This document shows, piece by piece, positions 36,952-44,590 of a stretch of 64,000 bases of DNA (position 1 is the first letter of the stretch; every line of letters begins with the position of its first letter). The DNA lies in NCBI RefSeq assembly GCF_002911695.1, contig NZ_PQBS01000037.1:38024-102023 (forward strand). Reading direction: 5' to 3'. Source of the stretch: Gracilimonas amylolytica. GTDB taxonomy: Bacteria > Bacteroidota > Rhodothermia > Balneolales > Balneolaceae. The notes below the pieces were generated by a model. It was not told the DNA's origin and ran no database searches. It saw only the letters and a list, made by a program, of their open reading frames with translations. The position numbers were made by a program, and so were the translations under genes.

Positions 36952-36998
36952 GATATCCCGCGTGTTTATGATTGCTAAATAACTGTACAGAGATAAGT

Positions 36999-37023
36999 CC
37001 CCACTATCTCCCACTTCACCCCA
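36999..37023 (-). promoter_or_regulatory. MraZ operator: three TGGGN repeats
   Basis: On the minus strand TGGGG-tgaag-TGGGA-gatag-TGGGG: three TGGGN boxes with exact 10-bp period (37019-37023, 37009-37013, 36999-37003). This is the TGGGN-N5 array known to bind MraZ in E. coli. It directly follows the -10 element, so bound MraZ should block transcription start. Confidence 0.88.
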
Positions 37024-37024
37024 C

Positions 37025-37054
37025 AATGTACCCTAAAGAGCCACAATCTGTCAA
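37025..37054 (-). promoter_or_regulatory. Promoter of the mraZ/division cluster
   Basis: Minus-strand TTGACA (37049-37054) - 18 nt - TACATT (37025-37030). The -35 is perfect and the -10 matches four of six. The MraZ boxes begin one base downstream of the -10, which supports the assignment. The rest of the 36952-37303 gap holds, on the plus strand, GTGGGG, GTGGGA and GTGGTA at 37191, 37204 and 37214, a looser and oppositely oriented set. Confidence 0.7.
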
Positions 37055-37303
37055 GACCTTTCCATTAATTCTTTTAAATGGGTTGAGATCTCATCAGGAA
37101 GAGCACGAGAAGTAATTCTGGGAAAGAAGAAAGAGGCCCTATTGTTATAAAGAAGGCTGATTTTCTAACTAAAGTCAGGATTAGTGACAGGTGGGGATGA
37201 ATAGTGGGAGAGAGTGGTAGAATGTTTGATCAGGAAATACTGTTTCATCAGTTGGATAAAACCTGTGCTTAGATATTGATCAAATTCTGCGTGTTTTTGC
37301 GGC

Positions 37304-38440
37304 TTAATTTTCAAGCAAATTGTAGGTTTTCAGGATCCGAAGAACTTCTTCAACGGGTAGGGCTTTTTGAGTATGCCCACGGTCTCCAGTTATAGTAGTG
37401 GCCATGAACAAAGAATTGAGAATGGCTTCTTCGGTAGCTTCAACGGCTGCAAGGAATAGCGGGGTTGTTTCAGAGTTATTCAACTCCGTATAATTTTGGG
37501 TCGAACCGGATCTTTCGGTATCAATCCTGACATCTTCATTGGTAGAGAACGCGATCACATAATCCCCGCTTCCATTGGAGGCAAATCCACCCACCCGGGC
37601 AATTCCCATGAAAGCCCGTTTGGCAAGTCGTTCAAGATTTCGGGAAAGGAGGGGCGCATCCGTTGCGATCACGATCATGATCGAACCATCTACATCATAG
37701 GGTACTTCGCTGGAAAGGTAGTGATTGTTAAGTTCTTCCCCGACCGGAGCTCCATCTATAGTTAAGACGCCACCAAAGTTGGACTGTACTAAAACACCGA
37801 TGGTATATCCTCCCAGTTTTTCAGGGAGTATTCGGGATGCGGTGCCGATCCCTCCTTTAAAACCCAGAGCTGAGGTTCCAGTTCCGGCTCCCACGCTTCC
37901 TTCTTCAACCGGACCGGTTTTGGCATTATCTATGGCTTCAAAAACATGGTTCATGGTCACATGTCTTCCGCGGATGTCATTTAACCAACCATCATTGGTT
38001 TCTCCTACCACCGGATTGACAGACCGTACATTTTCATTACCGGGTTGACGTAGTATGTAGTCGGCAATGCCATTAGCCACCGTGTGAATACTCAGTGTGT
38101 TGGTCAGTCCAATCGGTGTTTCGATCTCACCCAGTTCCTGAACCTGAGTGAATCCTAAAGCCTTCCCAAACCCATTACCCACGTAAACTGCTGCCGGTAC
38201 GCGAGATCTGAACAGGTCTCCATCATGTGGCAAGATCATGGTTACACCGGTTCGGATATCATCACCTTCAATGATCGTGCGGTGCCCAACCTTAACCCCT
38301 TCAACATCCGTGATGGCATTCAGGGGGCCGGGGGTAAGAATTCCCGGTTTGATACCAAGATCTCTGGCTCGTTGCCTCTCCTGAGATTGCGCAGTTTGGA
38401 GCGATAGGACAGCGGTTAGAAAAAGGATCAAGTATCGCAT
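37304..38440 (-). CDS. Secreted P1-family (S58) peptidase, DmpA/BapA-like aminopeptidase
   Basis: This family comprises self-cleaving N-terminal-nucleophile enzymes that remove L-amino acids from peptides, amides or beta-peptides. I start at ATG 38440 (378 residues), which begins with a signal peptide (MRYLILFLTAVLSLQTAQSQ), so the enzyme is exported; an ATG 22 codons upstream gives no sensible leader. Landmarks are ITDVEGVKVGHRT, GTGTSALGFKGGIGTASR and the GS pair in DVDGSIMIVIATDAPL. That Gly-Ser is where the family cuts itself to free the catalytic Ser. It stands alone and diverges from the transposase gene. Confidence 0.9.
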   Translation of the reverse strand: MRYLILFLTAVLSLQTAQSQERQRARDLGIKPGILTPGPLNAITDVEGVKVGHRTIIEGDDIRTGVTMILPHDGDLFRSRVPAAVYVGNGFGKALGFTQVQELGEIETPIGLTNTLSIHTVANGIADYILRQPGNENVRSVNPVVGETNDGWLNDIRGRHVTMNHVFEAIDNAKTGPVEEGSVGAGTGTSALGFKGGIGTASRILPEKLGGYTIGVLVQSNFGGVLTIDGAPVGEELNNHYLSSEVPYDVDGSIMIVIATDAPLLSRNLERLAKRAFMGIARVGGFASNGSGDYVIAFSTNEDVRIDTERSGSTQNYTELNNSETTPLFLAAVEATEEAILNSLFMATTITGDRGHTQKALPVEEVLRILKTYNLLEN

Positions 38441-38500
38441 TGAATTGTGGTTTTTGGGAAATCTGTTATTTTGAAAGAAGGTCGTACCAATGAAACAGAT

Positions 38501-39151
38501 ATGCAAAAGAAGAGATATAAAAAATATAGGTCAGAAACTGTTCGATTGAGGTCGTGGGATTATGGATGGAATGGGGGCTATTTTGTGACCATATGCACCC
38601 ACAATAGATTTTGTTATTTTGGAAAAATTTTGGGATCAAAAAACGATGAAATTTTCGATACCGTAGTGACGCAAAATCTTGCGTCACTACGGTCGAATTC
38701 GAACGATAAGATCGGTTCAAATCCAGATGCCAAAATGCATTTGTCTAAAATTGGGTTAATTGCACAAACCTGCTGGCTGGAGATACCGGATCATTTCCCG
38801 TTTGTCAAATTGGGTGAATTTATTGTGATGCCAAATCATGTCCATGGAATAATTATCATTGATAAGGATCATGATGCCCGTGAGAAGGTAGGATCTCAAA
38901 ATATTGTATCCCCACGAACGAGCAAACAAAAACCTTTGAATAAATTTGGACCTCAATCCAAAAACCTGCCATCAATAATTCGTGGGTTTAAAATCGGGGT
39001 AACCAAAACTGCCAGGAAAATAGATCCTGATTTTAAATGGCAGCCCAAATATTATGATCATATTGTTCGAGACAAAGAATCTTATAATCGCATCTCAGAA
39101 TATATTCGCAATAACCCCTCTAAATGGTTGAATGATAAATACCACTTATAA
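38501..39151 (+). CDS. REP-associated tyrosine transposase (RAYT, Y1 HUH family)
   Basis: RAYTs are single-copy, domesticated-looking relatives of IS200/IS605 TnpA that act on palindromic repeats. From ATG 38501 the protein has 216 residues: an early YFVTICTHNR block, the HUH metal site in MPNHVHGIII (His113, His115), and the C-terminal helix with YIRNNPSKW whose Tyr (about 201) is the likely nucleophile. Start is uncertain; an in-frame ATG at 38447 exists but its residues are unlike the family. Remarkably, codons for residues about 54-65 lie inside a perfect 15-bp palindrome. No terminal IS ends were recognised next to the gene. Confidence 0.85.
   Translation: MQKKRYKKYRSETVRLRSWDYGWNGGYFVTICTHNRFCYFGKILGSKNDEIFDTVVTQNLASLRSNSNDKIGSNPDAKMHLSKIGLIAQTCWLEIPDHFPFVKLGEFIVMPNHVHGIIIIDKDHDAREKVGSQNIVSPRTSKQKPLNKFGPQSKNLPSIIRGFKIGVTKTARKIDPDFKWQPKYYDHIVRDKESYNRISEYIRNNPSKWLNDKYHL
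38660..38693. repeat. Perfect palindrome inside the RAYT reading frame
   Basis: Arms ACCGTAGTGACGCAA (38660-38674) and its exact complement (38679-38693) enclose a 4-nt loop. The palindrome is translated in frame as DTVVTQNLASLRS. Similar GTAG-GACGCAA...TTGCGTC-CTAC palindromes are familiar dispersed repeats in Bacteroidota, from memory. It interrupts the protein between the N-terminal block and the HUH site, where other family members have variable-length loops. Confidence 0.85.
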
Positions 39152-39177
39152 TAGGTCTTCAAAAATTTGAATTCTCC

Positions 39178-40266
39178 CTAAATCAACCCACCTATATCAA
39201 TGATGTCTCCCAACACGCCTGCGGCTGTAACCTCTTTTCCGGCGCCCGGTCCCTGTATTACAATAGGTGAGTCGCTATATCTGCGCGTATAGATCTGTAT
39301 CAGGTTGTCGGTGCCTTTTAAATGGGATAGGGGAGAATCCGACTTCACTTCACTGACGCCGACTGAAATACCATCCGGGGTAAATTCTCCTACATATCGT
39401 AACTTCTTATTGTTGACCAAGGCCTGAGCGTTACGGCTTTTCCAATGGGAATCATAATCAGGTAATTTTTGAAGAAATTCATCGGTTGTCAGTGATACCA
39501 GTTTTTCAGGAACCAGCGAATCAACCCGGATCTGTTCTCTTTCAAATTCAAAACCACTTATTCGGGCAAGAATGAGAAACTTGCGTGCTACATCCTCTCC
39601 TGAAAGGTCATCGCGTGGGTCAGGCTCCGAGTAGCCGTTAGTTTTAGCATTTTGAACCGACTGACTGAAAGAGACTCCCGCCTCCAGCTGATTGAATAAG
39701 TAGGTCATGGTGCCTGAAACGACCCCTGCAATTTTTGTGATCTCATCCCCACTGTTAAGCAGGGTTTTGATGGTGCTTACTACAGGAAGGCCTGCGCCAA
39801 CCGCAGTCTCGTACCGGTAATGCGAATTATGTTCGATATAAGCCTTATCGAGTGTATCAAAGTATTCCTGTTCAAAGGTGTTTGCCAGTTTACTGGGCGT
39901 GGCTATATGAATTCCATGTTGAAGAAGGTCATGGTAAACCCGGGCGACATTTTCACTCCCGGTGGCATCCACAAATACCAGATCGTGGTCGGCTCGGCCC
40001 AGTATCTTTTTGGGTATGGAGTCCCAGTCAGTTTTTGCTCCGCAACAGATATTAGTTGGGTCATTGAGTTGTTCTGCATCCGGTTCCCAGCAAGTGAATC
40101 GGCTATTGCAAAATCCTACGATCTCTAGATCATATCGGGGATGTTCTAAATGCCTGATCTGCTCAAGCAGGGTTCCACCTACGGCACCGATTCCGGCCAG
40201 AAATATGGAAATTTTTTTCTTATCCGGCTTTGTTTCAGGGTGTGATTGTTTTAATGCAAGTGTCAT
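39178..40266 (-). CDS. hom: Homoserine dehydrogenase (monofunctional, ThrA/MetL-like)
   Basis: The enzyme reduces aspartate semialdehyde to homoserine, the branch point to Met and Thr. The 362 residues contain the NAD(P) fold (LAGIGAVGGTLLEQI near residue 25) and the catalytic-domain motif GVVSGTMTYLFNQLE, followed by GYSEPDPRDDLSGEDVARKFLILAR, closest to the dehydrogenase half of the bifunctional ThrA/MetL proteins. No aspartokinase half and no ACT domain are present, so Thr feedback through an ACT domain is not expected. Its ATG overlaps the metX stop (ATGA), so the two are coupled, and it is the last gene of the metY-metX-hom unit. Confidence 0.93.
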   Translation of the reverse strand: MTLALKQSHPETKPDKKKISIFLAGIGAVGGTLLEQIRHLEHPRYDLEIVGFCNSRFTCWEPDAEQLNDPTNICCGAKTDWDSIPKKILGRADHDLVFVDATGSENVARVYHDLLQHGIHIATPSKLANTFEQEYFDTLDKAYIEHNSHYRYETAVGAGLPVVSTIKTLLNSGDEITKIAGVVSGTMTYLFNQLEAGVSFSQSVQNAKTNGYSEPDPRDDLSGEDVARKFLILARISGFEFEREQIRVDSLVPEKLVSLTTDEFLQKLPDYDSHWKSRNAQALVNNKKLRYVGEFTPDGISVGVSEVKSDSPLSHLKGTDNLIQIYTRRYSDSPIVIQGPGAGKEVTAAGVLGDIIDIGGLI

Positions 40267-41312
40267 GATGAATGAGATTTTTTAAGTGAGTGAAAAAAGG
40301 GTTTTAGTTGTGCGTTAAGCTGCTCGAACTCGATCAGAAAGGCATCATGCCCATAGGGTGAGCTTAATTCAGCAAGGGTGCTGTTGGGCAATAGATCGGC
40401 CAGCTCTCTCTGTTCATGAATGGGATAAAGCTGATCACTGTCAAAGCCGACCACTAAAACAGGTATCTTTAGGTTGCCAAGAACCTCCTTAAAGGTTCCC
40501 CGATCTCTGGAAACATCATGTGAATCCATAGCCTGAGATAAAATGATGTATGTATTGGCATCGAATCGATCGGCCAGCTTCTTTCCCTGATAGTGCAGAT
40601 AAGATTCCACCTGGTATATCTGTTTGTCAGGATGAACCCTTCGGGAGAATTTTTCCTCGTAGTTTTCAGGGGTACGATAGGTGATCATAGCCATGGCTCT
40701 TGCCGCCTCGATCCCTTTGATGGGAGGATCTTGGGTATCGTAATAACCATGCTTCCATTTTCGATCAGCCCGGATGGCCATCCGCTGTGCCTCACTGATA
40801 CCAATAGCCCATGGAGAATGAGCTTTCCCCATTACAAAAAGAGCGGCTGATCTAACCCTGTCATCCATAAGGGCAAACTCAAGGGCTGTCATTCCTCCCA
40901 TGGATCCTCCTAACACCAGCTCAATACCCTGAATATGCCATTCATCAAGCAAGAGTTGATGAAATGTGACGATATCCCGGATGGTGATGGGAGGGAAATC
41001 TGCCTGCCAGGGGTTACCTGTATTAGGGTTGATGGAAGTGGGACCTGTGGAACCATAACAACTTCCCGGAACATTGACGCAAAGAATAAAATGCTCTTCA
41101 GGGTCGAGGATACCGTCTTGATCAAATAAACCGCCAAACCATTCATCGGCTGCAGCGTGTCCGGTCAATGCGTGGCAAATAAGGATCACATTATCACGTT
41201 TTTCATTGAGTGTTCCCCAACTTTTCCATGCAATATCTACTGAAGAGAAAGTATAACCTGATTCTGTAGTCCAGTTTTTCTGTAATGTTGTGACTGTTAT
41301 TCCTTTGTTCAT
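40263..41312 (-). CDS. metX: Homoserine O-acetyltransferase (MetX)
   Basis: MetX acylates homoserine, normally with acetyl-CoA, for methionine synthesis. It is an alpha/beta hydrolase; the nucleophile elbow LGGSMGGMTALEF, the NVPGSCYGSTGPTSINP block, acidic VGFDSDQLYP and YGHDAFLIEF with the catalytic His all match. I start at ATG 41312 (349 residues); an ATG seven codons upstream is possible. Acetyl versus succinyl specificity cannot be fixed from motifs with certainty, but the metY partner downstream in the pathway uses O-acetylhomoserine. It follows metY by 184 nt that carry an inverted repeat. Confidence 0.93.
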   Translation of the reverse strand: MNKGITVTTLQKNWTTESGYTFSSVDIAWKSWGTLNEKRDNVILICHALTGHAAADEWFGGLFDQDGILDPEEHFILCVNVPGSCYGSTGPTSINPNTGNPWQADFPPITIRDIVTFHQLLLDEWHIQGIELVLGGSMGGMTALEFALMDDRVRSAALFVMGKAHSPWAIGISEAQRMAIRADRKWKHGYYDTQDPPIKGIEAARAMAMITYRTPENYEEKFSRRVHPDKQIYQVESYLHYQGKKLADRFDANTYIILSQAMDSHDVSRDRGTFKEVLGNLKIPVLVVGFDSDQLYPIHEQRELADLLPNSTLAELSSPYGHDAFLIEFEQLNAQLKPFFHSLKKSHSS

Positions 41313-41352
41313 ATTTATTCTGTTAGTGAGCAAGCTCGAAGCGACCGATAAG

Positions 41353-41425
41353 ACCTGCGAGCGTTGCGTATATAGGTAATAAATTTAAAGCCGAACGCTG
41401 CGAGTACCGTTGGACGCTCGCAGGT
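41353..41425. repeat. Inverted repeat between metY and metX (ACCTGCGAGCGT type)
   Basis: ACCTGCGAGCGT (41353-41364) and its exact complement (41414-41425) flank about 50 nt that include a partial inner copy (AACGCTGCGAGTA, 41395-41407). No T run follows. It looks like a dispersed REP-like palindrome. Because it lies inside the presumed metY-metX transcript it might form an RNA hairpin that changes relative expression of the two genes. Confidence 0.65.
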
Positions 41426-41496
41426 TCTCCTGAGGTTTGTTTGATAAAAGCGGACATGGATTTCCACCACATCCGCAATGGAGTACAATGGTAGAA

Positions 41497-42849
<1,353 letters not shown>

Positions 42850-42913
42850 TTAGTTGTTTGTTTTGAATCTTCAAAACTGATGATCCTCCTCTGCGAGACT
42901 TAATTTGAACTAA

Positions 42914-42952
42914 CAAAAAAAGCCTCTTTCAGAGATGAATCCGAAAGAGGCT
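42914..42952 (-). terminator. Terminator of the SAM riboswitch
   Basis: A perfect 10-bp stem (AGCCTCTTTC / GAAAGAGGCT) with a 12-nt loop ends in seven T on the minus strand. It lies between the SAM-I aptamer and metY, 28 nt after the aptamer, as expected for a transcription-terminating riboswitch platform. Confidence 0.9.
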
Positions 42953-42980
42953 TTTCTTACAAAAACCGGGTCTTATCGAA

Positions 42981-43119
42981 CTCATCTTTTTCCGACACAT
43001 AGATTATTATGTGCGAAACAGGATGTGGCACCTTTTCCCCCGCACATAAATGTTTATGAGCGGGAAACGGTTGCCAAGGCTTCACAGGACCTGATCCCTC
43101 CACCTTTCGTAATGAGAAT
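42981..43119 (-). ncRNA. SAM-I (S-box) riboswitch controlling metY-metX-hom
   Basis: On the minus strand the conserved blocks appear in order: P1 half CTCAT (about 43111-43119), GGTGGAGGGA, CCTGTGAAGCC, GGCAACC, a P3-type hairpin with CGCACATAAA, AAGGTGCCA, and finally AAAGATGAG, which closes P1 with the first block. This is the SAM-I aptamer of methionine genes. With SAM bound, the following hairpin ends transcription, so the unit should be expressed when SAM is low. Confidence 0.95.
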
Positions 43120-43162
43120 GCAACAGTATGTTTAAAGAACGTTGAAAATTAAAGTCACTAAA

Positions 43163-43195
43163 AAAGCCCTTCTGTGTTACATTCAAAAGGGCTTT
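43163..43195 (-). terminator. Attenuator terminator after the Met/Cys leader peptide
   Basis: Minus-strand AAAGCCCTT - 15 nt - AAGGGCTTT followed by TTT forms a 9-bp terminator (43187-43195, 43163-43171). Its 5' arm can instead pair with AAGGGCT at 43220-43226, immediately after the leader-peptide stop, making an antiterminator. The two structures exclude each other, and it is upstream of the SAM-I aptamer. Confidence 0.75.
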
Positions 43196-43224
43196 GTCAA
43201 AATCGTTAAATCATATTACAGCCC

Positions 43225-43302
43225 TTATATGTGTCTAAAACACATATACATGCAACACATGGTTGCAAAAGCGCTGGTCATATTTAGTTCGTTTAATTTC
43301 AT
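43225..43302 (-). CDS. Met/Cys-rich leader peptide of the metY attenuator
   Basis: A 25-codon frame runs from ATG 43302 to TAA 43225. It holds five Met (including the start) and three Cys, clustered as TMCCMYMCF near the end, an extreme density for two rare amino acids. The last codons lie in a perfect 8-bp hairpin (TATATGTG / CACATATA, 43226-43248), whose 3' side overlaps AAGGGCT, the antiterminator arm. This is the classical three-hairpin attenuation layout: ribosome stalling at Met/Cys codons would free the antiterminator and allow reading into the riboswitch and metY. No Shine-Dalgarno is evident, as for many genes here. Start could also be the internal Met8. Confidence 0.75.
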   Translation of the reverse strand: MKLNELNMTSAFATMCCMYMCFRHI

Positions 43303-43453
43303 GGCTTAAAAGCTATGGTAAGATTTTGGATCGTGCAAATGAAAGTTTTACGGTTACGGATGTGTTTGATTTGATTGGGTTTTTCAGTCCCTTTCAGTTC
43401 AATGCGCTTCCTAAGATGAGGCAGGATTTAGAGATCCTATGAGCGATCAATGT

Positions 43454-44344
43454 CTATTTCCCATATCCCAGGTTCCGAACCCAACCTTCCTTCTCTCTCC
43501 ATTTTTCGCGGACTTTCACATGCAGCTCCAGATAAACCTGCTTGCCAATAAATTCCTCTATCGATTTACGGGCTTCGATACCCAATTCTTTGATGGCTGA
43601 GCCACCCTTGCCGATCAACATCCCCTTCTGGGATTTTTGATTCACGATGATATCGGCATGTATCCGGTCGATGTCCGGTTCTGCATCATAAGAAACCACT
43701 TCAACCGTACAGGAATAGGGGATCTCCTGATGAAACTGAAGAAAGATCTGCTCACGTACTAACTCTGAAACAAAAAATCGAACCGGGTGCTCACTGAGGT
43801 CTTCTTTTGGATAAAATGGAGGTCCGGGTAACAGGCTAGTCCGAATGTCTTCCATCAGTTCCTTTACGCCGGTTCCAGCCGTAGCTGAAACAAAATGGGT
43901 AGATCGGATCTTTAATTTTTCCTGGATCTCCTCAGCTGATTTTCGGGCTTTCTCTTCATTGGCCACATCCATTTTATTGACCACTAAATAAATCGGCTTG
44001 TTAATGGACCTGATCAATTCGATCACATCATCAGTTGGGTGCTTATCCATGGGATCATGAATAAAAAGAATGACATCTGCATCCGATCGTGCGCGTTCCA
44101 CGGTTTTCATCATGGCTTTTTGAAGCTCATATTTCGGTGAGATCACCCCGGGGGTATCCAGGAAAACGATCTGTGTGTCCTCATCAGAATAGATGCCTAC
44201 GATCTGGTGCCGGGTGGTTTGGGCTTTATGGGTAGTAATAGAGATCTTCGCACCCAGTATGTAATTCATCAGGGTTGATTTACCCGCATTGGGTTTCCCA
44301 ATGATGGCAACATATCCGGATTTGTGTGGTTTGGTTTCGGTCAT
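43454..44344 (-). CDS. era: Ribosome-assembly GTPase Era
   Basis: Era binds the 3' end of 16S rRNA during 30S maturation. The 296 residues have a GTPase domain (G1 GKPNAGKSTL near residue 13, G3 DTPG, G4 NKMD) and a C-terminal KH domain (about 200-290) with the GKGGSAIKELGIEARK RNA-binding turn. Length and motifs are full. It is a single gene on the minus strand between mutS and the metY leader. Confidence 0.97.
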   Translation of the reverse strand: MTETKPHKSGYVAIIGKPNAGKSTLMNYILGAKISITTHKAQTTRHQIVGIYSDEDTQIVFLDTPGVISPKYELQKAMMKTVERARSDADVILFIHDPMDKHPTDDVIELIRSINKPIYLVVNKMDVANEEKARKSAEEIQEKLKIRSTHFVSATAGTGVKELMEDIRTSLLPGPPFYPKEDLSEHPVRFFVSELVREQIFLQFHQEIPYSCTVEVVSYDAEPDIDRIHADIIVNQKSQKGMLIGKGGSAIKELGIEARKSIEEFIGKQVYLELHVKVREKWREKEGWVRNLGYGK

Positions 44345-44377
44345 ATGATCTGACTTATTATAAAATTTGTAGCCAAA

Positions 44378-44511
44378 AAAGTCTTCCCTTGAGGGAAGTA
44401 CGGCTTTAGCCGGGATGGGTGTTGGGGATAAGGTTTCGAACTTTTACCACAGGCACCCTCCGCCAGAGTTCGTATTCACTCACTCTGGCACCTCCTTCAA
44501 GGGAGGATTTT
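44378..44511. repeat. MITE-like element with terminal inverted repeats between era and mutS
   Basis: About 134 bp bounded by 22-nt ends that are complements at 18 of 22 positions (AAAGTCTTCCCTTGAGGGAAGT and the complement of its partner). Each end is itself a small palindrome, and the right half holds the exact stem GCCAGAGT/ACTCTGGC (44462-44489). It has no coding capacity. It resembles the CTTGAAGGG-type intergenic repeats of Bacteroidota, from memory. Confidence 0.65.
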
Positions 44512-44531
44512 CTTTTCTAAATTAAATATTG

Positions 44532-44580
44532 GGTGTTACAGTGTTGCGGATCCCTTTAAGATCCGCAACACTGTAACACC
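44532..44580. repeat. Perfect 21-bp palindrome just after mutS
   Basis: Two exactly complementary 21-nt arms (GGTGTTACAGTGTTGCGGAT plus C, and complement) enclose a 7-nt loop (CCTTTAA), ending 10 nt from the mutS stop. Neither side has a T run, so it is unlikely to be an ordinary terminator; a REP-like element or a mobile-hairpin remnant is more likely. It could still protect the mutS mRNA 3' end. Confidence 0.8.
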
Positions 44581-44590
44581 ACAACACCAT

